A program made the position numbers and the translations under genes. Positions 61,304 to 64,000 of a stretch of DNA of 64,000 nt are shown in pieces (position 1 is the first letter of the stretch; each line of letters opens with the position of its first letter). Below the pieces are notes generated by a model. That model did not search any database. It saw only the letters and a list, made by a program, of their open reading frames with translations, and had not been told where the DNA came from. The DNA lies in NCBI GenBank assembly GCA_006538405.1, contig BJKQ01000003.1, forward strand, positions 3,390,986 through 3,454,985. The letters are read 5' to 3'. This DNA comes from Hansfordia pulvinata. Lineage: Eukaryota > Ascomycota > Sordariomycetes > Xylariales.

Positions 61304-64000
61304 TCAACCCCCTTTTTGAAAGTTATTTATCTTTAATTAATTAAATAAAAAAGTAAATAAGCCCTTATATAAATGTAGCCTTTATACCGTATCTTTCTAT
61401 TTTTTTTTTTAATTACATTATTATATATTTTAAAATCGCGATAATATAATACGCATAAAAAGCGTAAATCTTTAATTACTTTTATTTCTTATTTTAACGT
61501 TAATATTTCACCTTACTTTTATTATTAATTTAATAACCTTTATTATCGTGTGATATTTTTATAAAGCGCTTATTATAAATAATAATACTATTAACCGGTC
61601 TTATAATAATACTTAAATAACCTTTACATTAAATCGTATCTTTAAGGAAAATAAATATTTTTAATCAAAAGAGTTTAAAGTTAAAGAACGCTTATTAACT
61701 GTGTAATAATAATTTAATAAGGCGATATTAAAACGTTAACGTCTTTTTAAATCTCACGGAAGTGCTTTAATAACTTATAAAAATTCTATATTAAACAAGT
61801 TTAAGGTTTTAAAATAAGTAAAGTCTTAAGCGGTTAAAGATGTTTAAACGTTAAGTGTTTTTCATATTATTAATTAAAATATAATTAAACTTAATTTATT
61901 ATTTAACCTTAACTTAATTAATTTAAGTGCCTTTAATGAAACTATTTTAATATTTATAAGCAGTTTAAATAGTTTTTTTAAGTTTTTAACTGTTTTTAAT
62001 AATAAGCAGCCTTTTATTATATTAATACTTTATCGTAGATCTTTATTAATATAAATATAATATCGTTTAACCTTAACTTTTCAAGTATTAAAATTTAAAT
62101 TCGATCTTTGTTTTAAATTAAGTATTAACCGGTGTTAATTTTAATAATAAAACGTGGAATATTAAATAAATTCAGATAAATTATAGCTTTAAAGCGTTAT
62201 TACTAATTATTACTTATTTTAATCTATGTAAGTTAAGTCCGTATTTTATATAAGAAGGCGACATTTTTATATTTTATAATTTAATTTATTATATACGAAT
62301 TCTAATTTTTTTAAAAAAATACTTAATTATTTTATTTAAAATTAATACAATATCTTAAATGTTATTTAAGTACTTAGTTAAGTCGTTTTATACGATTACT
62401 TATTTATAGTGATATATTATCAACGTTTTTATATTATACTTTAAGTTATTATATGAATAATCTTTAAAGTAAGATATAAAAGCTTATTTTAATTTACAAT
62501 AAGTTCTTTTAAAAAAAGCCGTATTATATATTATTTTACTTATAAGTTATATAATTTATACTATAATTAAAATTTCCTTAAATAATGAAAACTTTATAAA
62601 CTTTATTAATTATTTTATATGAATTATAATAATGTTATAAACGATTTGAATCATTAAATTTATAAATTATAATGACTTTATAATTAAGTTCATTAAAACC
62701 GATTCTTATGTTTTATTACTATAAACTATAATTTAAAGTTCTTTATAAAGCTTATATATATAACTTTAAATTAAATATATATATCGTATCTTCAAGTATT
62801 ATTTTTTATTTTATTTAAGTTTAAAAAGTCGTAATCGTGTTTTATTTATTATATAAAATTCTCAAATTTTTAAAAATTAATAAGATAAATCTTTATGAGT
62901 TATTATAATAAGTTATTATTATAATTTTATAAGTATAAATTAATTATCATAAAAAGTGTAATTTTATTAAATTATTTAAAAATGCTTATCTATTTATCGT
63001 TTCACAATGCTTTTAAGCGTTATATTTCTTATTTTAACTTTGAATTATATCTTAATATAATTTATAATTCCGTTACTAAGCTTATCGTAAAGTGGCCCGG
63101 CCTTTTTTAAAAGTGTTTATCTTAATGGTTATTTTACCGTTATAATATTTAATTTTAAAATTGAATTTTTAAAGAATTCTTATTTCTTAAATTTATCGTT
63201 TATTTAGAATCTTATTTTTAAAAAAGGTTATAAGATTCTTATAATCCGTATAAATAATTCTTTAAGTAAAGGTATTACTTAAGTAATATCTTTATTCCTT
63301 AAACATTTTAATAATAATTATAAGCTTTTTCGTGTATAACATAATTAAGCTTTAAATTATTAAACTTCTTTTCAAGGTAAGTTATTAAATATAATTTACT
63401 CATTTCGTTTTATTATTTAAGCCTTTGCTTTATGATAAAGTTATTAATTTCAATTTTAACTTTATAAATACGTTAAATAAGGTTTAAAGTTCCTTTCTTT
63501 ATTTGAAAGATTTATCCCTTTTATATTATATTAATTAAAGGTTTAATACACTTATTAAATTCTTTAATAATTATAAAGAAAAGTTAATAAATTCAAGTAA
63601 TCTTTTAATATTATGAATATTTTCAAAGATAAGTCATTTTTAAATAACTTATAACTTACTTTATTACATTAATACCTTTTTTCATTAAATTGTATATTTT
63701 ATAAAGGTAACTTCCATTTTATAAAAGCGATATATCTTTAAGTTAATATAAAGGTTGATATATGAAAAAGCTTAAAAATTTATATTTTAGAACTTAAATA
63801 ATTTGCTTCGTTCTGAAAGTAAATAAGGATATTATCAAGGTGTATTATAATAGAAACGGTATAAAAGGCCTTAAGAACTTTATTAATTATAATTTAAAAG
63901 CTAATTAAAGTATTTGTAAATTTAAAGGATACTATTAAGTACTTAAAATATTCTTTAATATTTAAAACGTTATTTTTCATTTGTCTTTTACAAAAATTCG
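60787..64000 (-). mobile_element. Second RIP-degraded copy of the chromovirus, cut by the window edge
   Basis: The sequence matches the first element from its left LTR inward and runs off the right edge, so the 5' part is outside. The motif at the reverse transcriptase active site reads HLDNILIY near 63,818-63,843. Relative to the first copy it lacks about 230-250 bases covering the GPY/F region and start of the integrase tail (around 62,175) and about 60 bases near 63,460. All frames are full of stops. Confidence 0.9.

Overview
The window is nuclear DNA from a filamentous ascomycete. Short GT-AG introns of about 50-100 nt are recognisable, with CTAAC/CTGAC-type branch points in several. The gene set is typically fungal: an Rsp5/HulA ubiquitin ligase, a Zn2Cys6 regulator, a 2EXR protein, a QutR-like protein and a Rhodopsin/SAT4-type receptor. 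GC-rich gene space is joined to very AT-rich blocks carrying RIP-mutated retrotransposons. The protein style suggests Sordariomycetes, perhaps Hypocreales; that placement is inference, because no marker gene settles it.

Layout. 1-4728: Rsp5/HulA HECT ligase on the minus strand. 8985-9782: a Pab2/PABPN1-type poly(A)-binding protein, minus. 11596-11892: a small secreted-protein ORF with a dibasic site. 14253-16497: a QutR/QA-1S-like protein made of AROM-type domains. 21240-24052: a Zn2Cys6 transcription factor. 25067-27260: a ferric reductase, minus. 29882-30837: a 2EXR protein, minus. 35199-37234: a patatin-like protein whose nucleophile serine position is glycine. 38058-38752: the complex I subunit NDUFS7/PSST, minus. 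41430-44351: an apparent fusion of a fungal seven-helix receptor domain to a FucP/FHS-type sugar transporter. 45125-47348: a DHA2-type MFS transporter. Between these lie long intergenic stretches with simple repeats and a recurrent TACGAGTA/TACTCGTA word.

From about 47,990 the base composition collapses to AT-rich sequence. 48025-55902 is a complete but RIP-destroyed Ty3/gypsy chromovirus on the minus strand. It has two 518-bp LTRs and 5-bp target repeats that differ only by RIP-type changes. A GC-normal island (about 56,340-58,200) follows and holds a two-exon gene for a small secreted protein. More AT-rich DNA comes next, and then a second copy of the same element from 60787 that runs off the right edge.

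Reading frames. Five genes (QutR-like, Zn2Cys6, 2EXR, NDUFS7 and receptor-MFS) break at seven places. Each place needs exactly one extra base, and each lies in or beside a short homopolymer, nearly always G or C. One break falls inside a near-invariant motif of NDUFS7. The simplest reading is missing bases in the consensus sequence rather than seven real mutations. These genes are therefore annotated as probably intact. The genes do not form an obvious single pathway; the two neighbouring MFS genes are the only functional pairing.
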